A DNA stretch of 64,000 nt from Myxococcales bacterium (lineage in GTDB: Bacteria; Myxococcota_A; Polyangia; Nannocystales; Nannocystaceae). A program made the position numbers and the translations under genes. The stretch covers positions 1-64,000 of the forward strand of contig JACKDW010000017.1 of assembly GCA_020633295.1 (NCBI GenBank), written 5' to 3'. The notes under the pieces are model-generated. The model saw nothing but the letters and a program-made list of their open reading frames with translations. It ran no database searches and was not told the DNA's origin. This document shows, in pieces, positions 1 to 8,811 of this stretch (positions are counted from its first letter, which is position 1; every line of letters starts with the position of its first letter).

Positions 1-2
1 CG

Positions 3-1367
3 CCGGCGCTGTTCATCCCGCTGTACCGCAGCGTCCGCGAGCAGGTCCTGCGCCGCGGGCTCGAGCTCGTCGACACCGGCGTGGTCGCGACGGTCCCGTT
101 CGGGCTCGGGCCGGAGCGCGCCCGCTTCTTCCGGATCGCCGGCGCCGAGGGGCCGCCCGTGTTCGCGCTCGACGCCCCCTGGCGCTACGATCGCGCGCGG
201 CTCTACGACGACGACGCGCAGCGCCCCTACGACGACAACCTGCACCGCTACGCGCTGCTGTGCCGGGCGACGCTCGAGGCCGCGCCGCAGCTGCTCGGCG
301 GCGTGCCCGACGTCGTGCACGCGCACGACTGGCAGGGCGCGCTCGCGCCGATCTACCTGCGCACGCGCTACGTCCGGCAGATGCACCGGACGGCCGCGGT
401 GCTGACGATCCACAACCTCGCGTACCAGGGCGTGTTCCCCGGGGAGCGGCGGCACACGATCGACCTCGACCCCGCCGCCTTCGCGATGGAGCGCGCCGAG
501 TTCTACGGGCACCTCAACCTGCTCAAGGGCGGGATCGCCTACGCCGACTCGACGACGACCGTCAGCCGCAGCTACGCCGACGAGATCCGCACGCCGCAGT
601 TCGGCTGCGGGCTCGACGGCTTCCTGCGCGCGCGCGCGCGCTGGCTGCTCGGCGTCGTCAACGGCGTCGACATGCGCGAGTGGGACCCCGCGCGCGACGA
701 CGCGCTGCCGGCGAATTATGACCGTGAGGACATGTCCGGGAAGCTCGCGTGCCGCGAGGCGCTGCTGCGGGAGTTCGGGATGCGCGCGCCGATCCACGAG
801 CCGGTGCTCGGCGTCATCTCGCGCTTCGCCGGGCAGAAGGGCCTCGACCTCGTCGCGGAGCTGGTGCCGCACCTGCACCGGCTGGGCGCGCGGCTCGTCG
901 TGCTCGGCTCGGGCGAGGCCGAGCTCGAGGATCGCTTCCGCTACCTCGCGCGGACCTTCTCGCACCACCTCGCGGTCAAGGTCGGCTACGACGGTCCGCT
1001 CTCGCGCCGGATCTACGCGGGCGCGGACGTCCTGCTGATGCCGAGCCGCTTCGAGCCGTGCGGGCTCAACCAGCTGTACGCGATGCGCTACGGGACGGTC
1101 CCGGTGGTGCACGCGGTCGGCGGGCTGCGCGACACGGTGCTGGACCCCGGCGACGACGCGCTGATGCGCGGCGAGGGCACGGGCTTTTGCTTCGAGCACC
1201 CGACGACGCAGGGCCTGTTGTGGGCGCTCGACCGCGCCGTGCGGATGTACCGGCACGCGCCGCCCGCCTGGGCGCGCCTGCGCGACAACGGCATGCGCCG
1301 CGACTCGTCGTGGGCGCAGTCGGCCGCGACGTACCTCGAGCTGTACCAGGCGCTGCTGCGTCGATAG
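3..1367 (+). CDS. glgA: Glycogen synthase (GT5), 5' end cut off by window edge
   Basis: Transfers glucose from ADP-glucose to the growing glycogen chain in the cytoplasm. The frame is open from the window edge, so the N-terminus with the KxGGL nucleotide-sugar loop is missing, probably a few tens of residues. The visible part carries GT5 landmarks: HDWQGALAPIYLR, HNLAYQG, KGGIAYAD followed by TTVS, GVVNGVD, ISRFAGQKG, and the C-terminal PSRFEPCGLNQLYAMRYG with the catalytic-site Glu. The family is usually about 475 residues, which fits roughly 454 visible plus the lost start. It ends in TAG and is convergent with the OmpA-type gene after only 16 bases. The family call is secure. Confidence 0.93.
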   Translation, partial: PALFIPLYRSVREQVLRRGLELVDTGVVATVPFGLGPERARFFRIAGAEGPPVFALDAPWRYDRARLYDDDAQRPYDDNLHRYALLCRATLEAAPQLLGGVPDVVHAHDWQGALAPIYLRTRYVRQMHRTAAVLTIHNLAYQGVFPGERRHTIDLDPAAFAMERAEFYGHLNLLKGGIAYADSTTTVSRSYADEIRTPQFGCGLDGFLRARARWLLGVVNGVDMREWDPARDDALPANYDREDMSGKLACREALLREFGMRAPIHEPVLGVISRFAGQKGLDLVAELVPHLHRLGARLVVLGSGEAELEDRFRYLARTFSHHLAVKVGYDGPLSRRIYAGADVLLMPSRFEPCGLNQLYAMRYGTVPVVHAVGGLRDTVLDPGDDALMRGEGTGFCFEHPTTQGLLWALDRAVRMYRHAPPAWARLRDNGMRRDSSWAQSAATYLELYQALLRR

Positions 1368-1383
1368 CCGCGGCGGCGGCGAC

Positions 1384-2148
1384 TCACGGCAGCAGCTTGA
1401 ACTCGACGCGTCGGCTGGGGTGCGGACCGCACACCTCAGGGCCGCTGCAGCAGAGGATCGGCTCGCGCTCGCCGACGCCCTCGGCCTCGAGCCGCGACGC
1501 CGCGACGCCGCGCGCGATCAGCTCCGCGACGATCACCTCGGCGCGCCGCTGCGAGCTCGCGAGGTTGAACTCGCGGCCGCCGACCGACTCGGTGTGGACG
1601 CGGACCACGACGCGCTGCGCGGGGTCGCGCCGCAGCGCTGCGGCGGCGCCGTCGAGCACCCGCCGGGACTCGGGCCGCAGCGCGTCGGAGTGGGCGGCGA
1701 AGTCGATCCCCGCCACGACACCCGCGTAGGGCGCGAGCTCGGCGGGCAGCGCGTCGGGGCAGCCGTCGCCGTCGCGGTAGTTGTTGCGCGTCTCCTGTTC
1801 GAACGGGCAGGCGTCGTCGGGGTCGAGCAGGAGGTCGTGATCGCTGTCGGGGCACCCGCGCGGCGCGGGACCTGGCGCGCCGGGGCACTCGTCGTCGCGC
1901 CCCGCGACGCCGTCGCCGTCTTCATCCCCGTCTTCGTCGCGGTCGCGCTCGTCCACGAGCCCTTCGTCCATGTCCGCCTCGGCGACGTCCTCGGGCGCGG
2001 GGCACCCCGTGCGCGCACGCCCCTCCTCGGCTGGCGGCGCGAGCAGCTCGGCGCAGCGCTCGGAGGAGCGCTCGCCGCTGGGCGGCGCGAGCGTGCAGGC
2101 CAGGACGAGGCCCAGCGCGACGACGCCCGCGATCGGACGGGAGCTCAC
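1384..2148 (-). CDS. OmpA-family lipoprotein with thrombospondin type 3 Ca-binding repeats
   Basis: Probably anchors the outer membrane to peptidoglycan. I place the start at the GTG at 2148 because it overlaps the upstream stop (GTGA) and gives a lipoprotein-like signal (GVVALGLVLAC) in a 254-residue protein. Asp/Gly-rich TSP3-like repeats occupy about residues 60-130 (DRDEDGDEDGDG, DDECPGAPG, DSDHDLLLDPDDACP). An OmpA-like domain follows, with FAAHSDALRPESRRVL, a VRVHTESVG strand and NLASSQRRAEVIVAEL. It is the last gene of a tightly overlapping three-gene minus-strand operon. A longer upstream frame exists but is Arg/Ala-rich shadow sequence. The peptidoglycan role is family knowledge, not seen here. 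Confidence 0.85.
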   Translation of the reverse strand: MSSRPIAGVVALGLVLACTLAPPSGERSSERCAELLAPPAEEGRARTGCPAPEDVAEADMDEGLVDERDRDEDGDEDGDGVAGRDDECPGAPGPAPRGCPDSDHDLLLDPDDACPFEQETRNNYRDGDGCPDALPAELAPYAGVVAGIDFAAHSDALRPESRRVLDGAAAALRRDPAQRVVVRVHTESVGGREFNLASSQRRAEVIVAELIARGVAASRLEAEGVGEREPILCCSGPEVCGPHPSRRVEFKLLP

Positions 2149-2675
2149 GGCGGAGAGCGTATCGCGGACGACGATCGCGCGGGCCCGCAACGCCGTCGCG
2201 CGCGCTCGTCGGGCGCGCGCCCGAGCCGCCACGCGAGCCACAGGGATGGGAGCGCGAGCAGGTCGGTGGGGTCCGGCGTGAGCGTCACGGGGCGCGGCGC
2301 GCCGCCCGTGCGCCAGCCGCCGTCCAACAAGCACCATCGGACAGCTCCGAACCCGCGCTCATAGAGCGAGGTCGCGGGCGCCCAGAGGTTGACGAGCGCG
2401 AACACGAGCCCGGTGATGAGCACGCAGACGAGCAGGATCGCGGGCGACGGACGGTAGCGCGCTCGCGCCCAGCGCGGCGCCTCGACGATCGCCTGCAGCA
2501 GCAGGGGGAAGTACACGAGCCCGGCGACGTCGGACAGCTTGCCGCTGACGAGCCCGGGCCAGCGCGCCTTGAGCACGTGGTCGTTGACGAGCAGGACGGC
2601 GACGGCCGTGAGCGCGAGCGGGTGCAGCAGCCCCGGCGCGACCCAGGCCGGCGACGCGTCGTCGCCCTCGCTCAC
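2145..2675 (-). CDS. Conserved multi-pass membrane protein, function unknown
   Basis: A 176-residue protein with about four hydrophobic segments: LLHPLALTAVAVLLV, LVYFPLLLQAIV, AILLVCVLITGLVFALVNLW and LLALPSLWLAW. The loop after the first segment reads VNDHVLKARWPGLVSGKLSDVAG. I recognise that general pattern (NDH-K, SGKLSD-AG) from uncharacterised bacterial membrane proteins, but no function is known to me. It overlaps both neighbours by 4 bases (ATGA upstream, GTGA downstream), so the three genes are almost certainly cotranscribed and translationally coupled. The Arg-rich C-terminal tail is probably cytoplasmic. Confidence 0.75.
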   Translation of the reverse strand: MSEGDDASPAWVAPGLLHPLALTAVAVLLVNDHVLKARWPGLVSGKLSDVAGLVYFPLLLQAIVEAPRWARARYRPSPAILLVCVLITGLVFALVNLWAPATSLYERGFGAVRWCLLDGGWRTGGAPRPVTLTPDPTDLLALPSLWLAWRLGRAPDERARRRCGPARSSSAIRSPP

Positions 2676-3217
2676 GGCGAGGCGCGCTCCGCCGCGTCGT
2701 CGTCGCGCACGCGCGCGATGGCGAGCTCTCGCGCGGGCGCGCGGAGGTGCAGGAGCCCGGGGTTCGAGCCGAGCTCGCCCGCGAGCTCGACCCGGAGCGA
2801 GACGGGCCGGTCGCCCACGCGGTACTCACAGTGGATGTCCGCGTGGAAGCCGCAGCCCTCCTTGGCGCAGTCGAGCGCTCGCTCGACGTCGATACAACGT
2901 GGCCCTTCGGGCAGGCCGAGCGTCGCGCGGGGGAGCCGCTGGGGCGCCCCGCCCCGCTCCTCCTCGTCGCCCCACTCGACGTCGATCGCGACCTCGATCG
3001 GCGCGCCGCCGGTGTGGCAGCAGCGCGCCTGCAGGCGCGAGCCGTAGGCGCCGTCGACGTGCGCGTCGACGCGGAAGCGCGCCGTGACGACGTCTCCGAC
3101 GGCGACGTCGTAGGTCCCGTCGGCGCTCGCCTCGACGCGCGGGGTCGAGGTCGCGGCGCTCGCGAGCACGCCCAGCGAGAGCGCGGCCAGCAGGCTCCAG
3201 CGTTGTCCTCGGCGCAT
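2672..3217 (-). CDS. Secreted/periplasmic hypothetical protein, Cys-containing
   Basis: The start is the ATG at 3217, the first codon giving a signal peptide (RRGQRWSLLAALSLGVLASAA) in a 181-residue protein. The mature part looks like an all-beta extracellular domain with six cysteines, including CCHTGG and CAKEGCGFHADIHCEY, so disulfides are likely. No family recognised. It is the first gene of the three-gene operon and overlaps the next gene by ATGA. A frame extending further upstream is a shadow of the oxidoreductase gene and was not used. Confidence 0.72.
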   Translation of the reverse strand: MRRGQRWSLLAALSLGVLASAATSTPRVEASADGTYDVAVGDVVTARFRVDAHVDGAYGSRLQARCCHTGGAPIEVAIDVEWGDEEERGGAPQRLPRATLGLPEGPRCIDVERALDCAKEGCGFHADIHCEYRVGDRPVSLRVELAGELGSNPGLLHLRAPARELAIARVRDDDAAERASP

Positions 3218-3267
3218 GCTCGGAGCGTAGCACCGCGCGCGTCGGCGCGCGCGCGGCGTCTGCCCGC

Positions 3268-4500
3268 TCAGCTGGCGATCTGCACGGTCTTGGCGATCGC
3301 CTGCAGGCCGGGCGAGGTCTCGTCGCCGTACAGCCGGCCGGCGAACGCGTCGATCATGTCGTTGCGGTACTTGTGGTGCACGTAGAACGAGAACGCGAGC
3401 GAGTTGGTCCAGAAGCAGTCGATCATGCTCTCGACGCGGTTCTGGGCCCGGTCGCACAGCGCCGCGAACTCGGCGAAGGGATCGGGTCGGTCGCGCAGCG
3501 CCGGGTCGGCGAAGTAGCGCGTGATGTGATCGACGGCGTGCCGCGCCTCGAGCACCGCGAAGTGCAGCCCGAACGAGAAGATCGGGTCGACGAAGCGGTG
3601 CGAGTCGCCGATGCACAGGAAGTTGCGCCCCGTGTAGCGATCGACGCGGTACGAGTAGTTCGAGTTCGTGCGCACGTCCTCGACGAGCTCGACGCCCTCG
3701 ATGCGCCTGCTCAGCTGCGGGTTCAGCGAGTGGACCTCGCGCAGGTAGAAGCTGCGCGTGTCCTCGCCGCACTCCTTGAAGTAGCTCGCCGGGACGACGA
3801 GCCCGACGCTGGTGACCTCGTCGCCGATCGGGATCAGCCAGGCCCAGTGGTTCTTCTTGCCGACGAAGATGAAGGTCGCCTCGCCCTCTTTGTCGGGGTC
3901 TCGCTTCACGCCGCGGAAGTGCGAGTAGATCGCGATCTGGCGGTCGTAATTGCCGCGGACCTTCGCGCTGGCGACGCCGAGGTTCGAGAGCACGGTGGAC
4001 TGCCCCGACGCGTCGATGACGACGTCGGCCGCGAGCTCGCTGTGCTCGCCGTCGTCGCCGCGCACGGTGACGCCCGCGACGTCGCCGCGCTCGTCACGGA
4101 CGACGTCGACGACCTTGCCGTGCACGAGCTCGGCGCCGGCCTCGAGCGCCGCGTCGAGCAGCAGCTTGTCGAAGTCGCTGCGGCGGACCTGCCACGTGTG
4201 GGTCTTGACGTACCCGCCGTCCTCCGACCGCGCCATGACCGGGACCCAGAACTCGTTCTTGCCGGACGGGCCGTACACGCGGACGCCGTGCTTGAGCGTG
4301 TGGTCGCAGCGCTGCATCTGTTCGCTCAGGCCGAGCGTCCGGAACACCTCGCCCACGCCGCCGGTCAGCGACTCGCCGATGTGAAACCTCGGGAAGCGAG
4401 ACGACTCGACCATCGTCGCGCGCACACCCTCGCGCGCGAGCATCAACGCGGCGGACGCACCGCCGGGACCCGCGCCGATGATCACCACATGATTACGCAC
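3268..4500 (-). CDS. Flavin-dependent halogenase-family FAD oxidoreductase
   Basis: A 410-residue FAD enzyme. The N-terminal dinucleotide fold has GAGPGGASAAL (GxGxxG) at about residues 9-20 and then HIGESLTGG. The central NHWAWLIPIGD matches the WxWxIP signature of flavin-dependent halogenases and close monooxygenase relatives. RFVDPIFSFGLHFA is the second FAD-contact motif (GD...FVDPxxSxG). The start is GTG at 4500, supported by GGAGG at 4507-4511, six bases upstream. Whether it halogenates or hydroxylates/reduces cannot be decided here: some FAD monooxygenases and prenyl reductases share these motifs. The next minus-strand gene upstream is the ACP-FAAL-PlsC fusion, so its substrate could be a carrier-bound acyl or phenolic compound. 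That last point is inference. Confidence 0.8.
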   Translation of the reverse strand: MRNHVVIIGAGPGGASAALMLAREGVRATMVESSRFPRFHIGESLTGGVGEVFRTLGLSEQMQRCDHTLKHGVRVYGPSGKNEFWVPVMARSEDGGYVKTHTWQVRRSDFDKLLLDAALEAGAELVHGKVVDVVRDERGDVAGVTVRGDDGEHSELAADVVIDASGQSTVLSNLGVASAKVRGNYDRQIAIYSHFRGVKRDPDKEGEATFIFVGKKNHWAWLIPIGDEVTSVGLVVPASYFKECGEDTRSFYLREVHSLNPQLSRRIEGVELVEDVRTNSNYSYRVDRYTGRNFLCIGDSHRFVDPIFSFGLHFAVLEARHAVDHITRYFADPALRDRPDPFAEFAALCDRAQNRVESMIDCFWTNSLAFSFYVHHKYRNDMIDAFAGRLYGDETSPGLQAIAKTVQIAS

Positions 4501-4901
4501 GCACTACCTCCTAGCCTCGCTCGTAGTAGACCATACACCCTTAACAGGCGCTACCGATCCGGCTCCGCGACTCGGCTCACACGTCGCGGGCGAGGGTCGA
4601 AAATAGCCTTCGCGCGGGGCGCCGCGCCAGCGCGCGCGCGCACGTTCACGACCTGCGCCTTCGCGCACATGACCCCGCGAGCGCGCGACGAGTTTGCGAG
4701 GCCCGGGAATTCGTCCCCGGCCCGCGGCGGCGCGCGGGCCACCGGCGCCGCGAACAATCATGAGTCGCCAAGAACATGTACCAGAAGCCTGGTAGAACCT
4801 CGCGCGCCGTCACCTGCGACGCGGCGTCGCTGATCTGCGCGCCCGGGCAGGTCGCGGGCAATTGCGCACACCCGCCCCCGGCGCGCGGTCGGCTCGGCGA
4901 G
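4501..4901 (-). other. Intergenic region: likely promoter of the FAD oxidoreductase, with inverted repeat at 4779-4794
   Basis: About 400 bases without a convincing gene between two minus-strand genes. It contains the oxidoreductase ribosome-binding site (4507-4511) and a perfect 6-bp inverted repeat TACCAG-AAGC-CTGGTA at 4779-4794 in a locally AT-richer patch. Short ORFs here have shadow-like composition. Confidence 0.5.
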
Positions 4902-7838
4902 CTAGCGGGGCGCGCCCGGGATCGAGATGTCGACGGCGTGCAGGCGAGGCTCATCGACGCGCGCCGCGATCGCTGCGGCCGCGCGATCGCGGAGGCGCAC
5001 GATGTCCGCGATCTCTCGCCCCTCGGGCGCGATCGGCTCGAGCACCTCGACCTCGATCGGCACCCGCCGCGGCAGCCAGGTGCCGTCGCGCAGCGCTTGC
5101 CGGGAGCCGCGGATCGCGACGGGGACGACGGGGACACCTGTCTCTGCCGCCAGGCGAAACGCGCCGAGCTTGAACGGGCGCACGCCGATCTCGGCCGAGA
5201 AGGTGCCCTCGGGGAACAGCAGCACGCGCTCGCCGGAGCGCAGCAGCGCGGCGATCTGCTCGAGCTCCGCGAGCGCGCGCGCGGCGTCGTGGCGATCGAT
5301 GAACACGTGGCCGGTGCGCTCGAGGAAGGGGCCCAGCAGCCGACTCTCGCGCAGCTCGCCCTTGATGACGTAGCGGGTGTCCGCGGGCATCGCGGCGGCG
5401 ACGATCAGGAAGTCGAGGTAGCCGCAGTGATTGGCGACGAGCACGGCCGCGCCCGCAGGGATCCGCGCGCGGCCGGTCACGCGCGGGCGCAGCCCGACGA
5501 GCCGCAGGGCCGCGCGCGCCTCGACCTCCGTCATCCGCCGCGCCGCGCGGCCGGCCGGGACGACGCGCCCGACCAGCGGCGTCACGCCGCAGAGCGCGAG
5601 GATGGTGCCCATCGCGTAGCCGCCGTAAGCGACGCGCGCGGCCCGGCGCGCGAGCTTCCCGAGCCGCGCCGGGACGCCCGCGAGGTAGAGCCCGGCGGCC
5701 TGCCGCGCGAACGAGCCGGGCCCGCGCTCGAGCTCGCCGGCGAGGTAGAGCCGGCGCGCCTCGGTCCGGCGGAGCTTCCCGCTCGAGGTCTTGGGCACCG
5801 CGCCCGGGCCCGCCAGGACGATACGGTCGGGCGGGACGCCGACGGCCGCCGTCGTCGCGGCCGCGATCTTCGACTCCAGCAGCTCGCGCGCCATCGCGTC
5901 GCGCTCGCGCGTCTCGGCGACGAGGACGATCGACTCGGTCCCCATCGCGTCGTCGCGGACGGCGAACGCGGCGACGCAGCCCTGGCGGACGCCCTTGACG
6001 CTGGCCGCGGCCGCCTCGAGCTCGTGGGGGTAGTAGTTGCGGCCGCCCTTGATGATGACGTCCTTGACGCGCCCCGTGATGAACAGCTCGCCGTCCGCGA
6101 GGTAGCCGAGGTCGCCGGTGTCGACCCAGCCGCCCGCGAGCTTGACCGCGGCGGTCGCGTCGGGGCGCCCGCGGTAGCCCTTGAAGGCCGAGGGGCCGCG
6201 GAACTGGATCCGCCCCTGGACGCGCGCGGGCGCGTCCGCGCCCGCCTCGTCGACGACGCGGAGCTCGTGACCCGAGACCGCCGCGCCGACGCCGACGAAC
6301 GCGAGCTCGTCTCCGGGGCCCGATCGATCAGACCGGTCCTCCGAGACAGGAACCGCGCGACCCTCGGACTCGAAGATCGCGCGGTCGATCCGGTCGACGC
6401 GGGGCGCGCGCCCGACCGGCGGGAAGCTGACCGCGACCATGTTCTCGGCCAACCCGTAGGCGCAGAACAGCGCCTCGCGGCGCAGCCCGACGGGCGCGAA
6501 GCGGCGGGCGAAGCGGTCGAGCGTCTCCGGCAGGATCGGCTCGGAGCCGTTGAGGATCGCGCGCACCTGGCCGAGCTCGAGGCCCGCGAGCGCGTCGTCC
6601 TCGATCCGCTTGACGCACAGGTCGAACGCGAAGTTCGGCGCGACGGAGCAGGTCGCGCGGAACTCTGTGATCGTCCGCAGCCAGCGCTCGGGGCGCGAGA
6701 GGAAGGTCAGCGGCGACATCAGGACCGTGGGTGTCCCGTAGTACAGGCACATCAGCCAGCCGCCGATCAGCCCCATGTCGTGGTACAGCGGCAGCCAGCT
6801 GACGACGATGTCGTCGGTCTTGAGCGCGCAGCCGATCCGCGACGCGCGGATGTTGGCGAGCACGTTCGCGTGGGTCAGCTCGACGCCCTTGGGGTCGCCG
6901 GTGCTCCCCGAGGTGTACTGGATCAGCGCGGTGTCCTCGGCCGAGATCTCGACGCGGGTCGCGAGCGCGGTGCGCCCCGCGTCCACGCCGGCGAGCAGCG
7001 GCTCGATCGCGAGGACGTGCGCGATGGTCGAGACGCGGTCGCGGGCGAGCTCGGCGACACGGCTCGCGCGCGCGAAGGTGATCATCACCTGGGCCTCGGC
7101 GTTCTCGAGGATCCGCGTCTGGCGGGCGACGTACTCCGCGATGCGATCGAGGCGGAACGGCGGGTAGAGCGGGACCGGCACGCCGCCGGCGAGCAGCGCG
7201 CCGAAGAACGACGCGAAGTAGCCGCGGCCGGTCGGCAGCATGATGGCGACGCTGCGCCCGGCCCCGAGCCCGCGCGCGCGCAGCTCGCGAGCGACCGCGA
7301 GCGCGTCGCGGTGCAGCGCGGCGTAGGTGATCGGCGTGTCCTCGCCGTCCTCGCCGCGCAGGACGATGTGCACGCGGTCCGGCTGCGCGCGCGCGTGATA
7401 CTCGAGCACCTCCACCAGCGTGGCGAGCTCGCGCGGCTCCTCGGCGGCGGGCGCGTCGGTGAGGAGGGCACGACCGCGCGCGCGCGGCTCCGCGGTCTCG
7501 GCCGCGCCCTCGCCCCGCGCGCGACGGATCAGCGCGAGCAGCTGGCGCGGGGTGTCGGCGACGCCGAGCGCCTCCTCGGGCAGGCGCACCGAGAACGCGC
7601 GCTCGAGCCGCCCCGCGAGCTCGACGCGCTCCAAGCTGCCGAGCCCGAGCTCGCGCTCGAGCGAGACGTCGAGCGTGACGAGCCCGAGCCCGCGACCGTC
7701 GCTGAGCTCGGTCACGACGTCGCGCACGACTTCGAGCACGCGGTCTCGCGTGACCTGGTCTGAGAGGCTGCCGGCGAGCTCGGCCGCGGGGGAGTCGTTC
7801 GCGGCGGGCGCGGTGGGGTCATCAGTGCGCGCGGACAT
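4902..7838 (-). CDS. Acyl carrier protein - fatty acyl-AMP ligase - PlsC acyltransferase fusion
   Basis: A 978-residue three-domain protein. Residues about 25-95 are an acyl carrier domain with the phosphopantetheine serine in LGLGSLERVEL (Ser68). The middle is an adenylate-forming ligase of FAAL type: P-loop YTSGSTGDPKGVELTH, SWLPLYHDMGLIGG, VDTGDLGYLADGEL, and the A10 lysine in PKTSSGKLRR. The last 230 residues are a lysophospholipid acyltransferase with NHCGYLD (NHx4D) and FPEGTFS. This order suggests activation of a fatty acid as acyl-AMP, loading on the cis carrier, then transfer to a glycerol-type acceptor without CoA. Individual domains are well known; the combined pathway is inference. 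It diverges from the 7961 gene. Confidence 0.88.
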   Translation of the reverse strand: MSARTDDPTAPAANDSPAAELAGSLSDQVTRDRVLEVVRDVVTELSDGRGLGLVTLDVSLERELGLGSLERVELAGRLERAFSVRLPEEALGVADTPRQLLALIRRARGEGAAETAEPRARGRALLTDAPAAEEPRELATLVEVLEYHARAQPDRVHIVLRGEDGEDTPITYAALHRDALAVARELRARGLGAGRSVAIMLPTGRGYFASFFGALLAGGVPVPLYPPFRLDRIAEYVARQTRILENAEAQVMITFARASRVAELARDRVSTIAHVLAIEPLLAGVDAGRTALATRVEISAEDTALIQYTSGSTGDPKGVELTHANVLANIRASRIGCALKTDDIVVSWLPLYHDMGLIGGWLMCLYYGTPTVLMSPLTFLSRPERWLRTITEFRATCSVAPNFAFDLCVKRIEDDALAGLELGQVRAILNGSEPILPETLDRFARRFAPVGLRREALFCAYGLAENMVAVSFPPVGRAPRVDRIDRAIFESEGRAVPVSEDRSDRSGPGDELAFVGVGAAVSGHELRVVDEAGADAPARVQGRIQFRGPSAFKGYRGRPDATAAVKLAGGWVDTGDLGYLADGELFITGRVKDVIIKGGRNYYPHELEAAAASVKGVRQGCVAAFAVRDDAMGTESIVLVAETRERDAMARELLESKIAAATTAAVGVPPDRIVLAGPGAVPKTSSGKLRRTEARRLYLAGELERGPGSFARQAAGLYLAGVPARLGKLARRAARVAYGGYAMGTILALCGVTPLVGRVVPAGRAARRMTEVEARAALRLVGLRPRVTGRARIPAGAAVLVANHCGYLDFLIVAAAMPADTRYVIKGELRESRLLGPFLERTGHVFIDRHDAARALAELEQIAALLRSGERVLLFPEGTFSAEIGVRPFKLGAFRLAAETGVPVVPVAIRGSRQALRDGTWLPRRVPIEVEVLEPIAPEGREIADIVRLRDRAAAAIAARVDEPRLHAVDISIPGAPR

Positions 7839-7960
7839 GGCCGGGAGAGTACCCCGGATCCGCGCGGGCGCACGAGCGCGCGCGGCGATCCGCGACGTCG
7901 AAACGCGGCTGGCGCCCGCCGTCGCCCCGCCGCATGATGGTCGCGTCGCGCGTGCGCCGG

Positions 7961-8758
7961 ATGAGTGCGCAGAGCTCCATTGAGTCGCTACTGGCTGCGG
8001 GGAAGACGATCCGGGCGATCGTCCGCTTCAGCGAGCTCACCGGCGCGAGCTTTAACGAGTCGCGCGCCGCGATCGACCACTACGTGGAGTGCGGCCGCTG
8101 GCGACCGTGGCAGCGCGCGGCGCTGCGGATGCGCTCGTGGCACAAGGCGATCGCCGAGGCCCAGGGGAGCATCCGCCCGGACCCGCAGATCGAGATCGAG
8201 CAGCGGCTGCGCGCCGGGCAGACCAACCAGGCGATCCAGCTGTTCGCGGACCACGCCGGCATCAACCCGTTCTCGGCCAAGCGCGCGGTCGATCACTACC
8301 GGACGTTCGGGCTGTGGCTGCCGCACGACCTCGCGCTGCTCGACGACGACGGGCGCGCCGAGGCGGACGCACGGGAGCCGCCGCCGGGGCCCGTGACGCG
8401 CTGGGGCGCCGACGCGGTGCGAGCGATCACCTGGCTCATCGAGCATGAGCTCCGCGACGCGCCGGACACGGGCGAGGTCCACTGGGTCGCGGCCGTCGAC
8501 GTGACGTCCTTCCGCGGCTACATCGTGATGTTCGCGGACCGCGGCTGCGTCGTCTACCGGCACTCGGGCGCGTGGCACCTCGGCGTCGTGTTCCAGCTCA
8601 AGGACGTCGCGGAGGCGGCGCTGCACCGCGGCGTGTTCGGCACCGAGCTGCACCTGCGCGTCGGCTTCGTGCGCTCGCGCGTCGCGTTCCTGCTCGACTC
8701 GGACGCGCGCGACATCCTGGAGCTGCTGCTCGCGCGCATCGAGCCGGAGCGCGCGTGA
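7961..8758 (+). CDS. Hypothetical protein with two L7/L12-C-terminal-like helical repeats
   Basis: A 265-residue protein of unknown function, starting at the ATG at 7961 (an in-frame ATG at 7934 is also possible). Residues about 5-45 and 75-115 form two related units: ESLLAAGKTIRAIVRF...NESRAAIDHYVECGRW and QRLRAGQTNQAIQLFA...FSAKRAVDHYRTFGLW. Each resembles the helix-turn-helix of the ribosomal L7/L12 C-terminal domain (G-x-x-x-x-AI ... EAk-aV). The C-terminal 110 residues form a mixed alpha/beta segment without a recognised family. It is divergent from the ACP-FAAL-PlsC gene, and no clear Shine-Dalgarno sequence was seen. Confidence 0.65.
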   Translation: MSAQSSIESLLAAGKTIRAIVRFSELTGASFNESRAAIDHYVECGRWRPWQRAALRMRSWHKAIAEAQGSIRPDPQIEIEQRLRAGQTNQAIQLFADHAGINPFSAKRAVDHYRTFGLWLPHDLALLDDDGRAEADAREPPPGPVTRWGADAVRAITWLIEHELRDAPDTGEVHWVAAVDVTSFRGYIVMFADRGCVVYRHSGAWHLGVVFQLKDVAEAALHRGVFGTELHLRVGFVRSRVAFLLDSDARDILELLLARIEPERA

Positions 8759-8811
8759 GCCGGGCCAGCGGCCGGTCCAAACATGTCTTTCTGTTCATAT
8801 AGAATAGGCGC

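Noticed and set aside
4776..7763. Very long plus-strand open frame (995 codons) opposite the ACP-FAAL-PlsC gene
   Set aside because: It is an Arg/Asp/Ala/Gly-rich mirror of the real minus-strand gene, caused by GC-rich codon bias; no domains.
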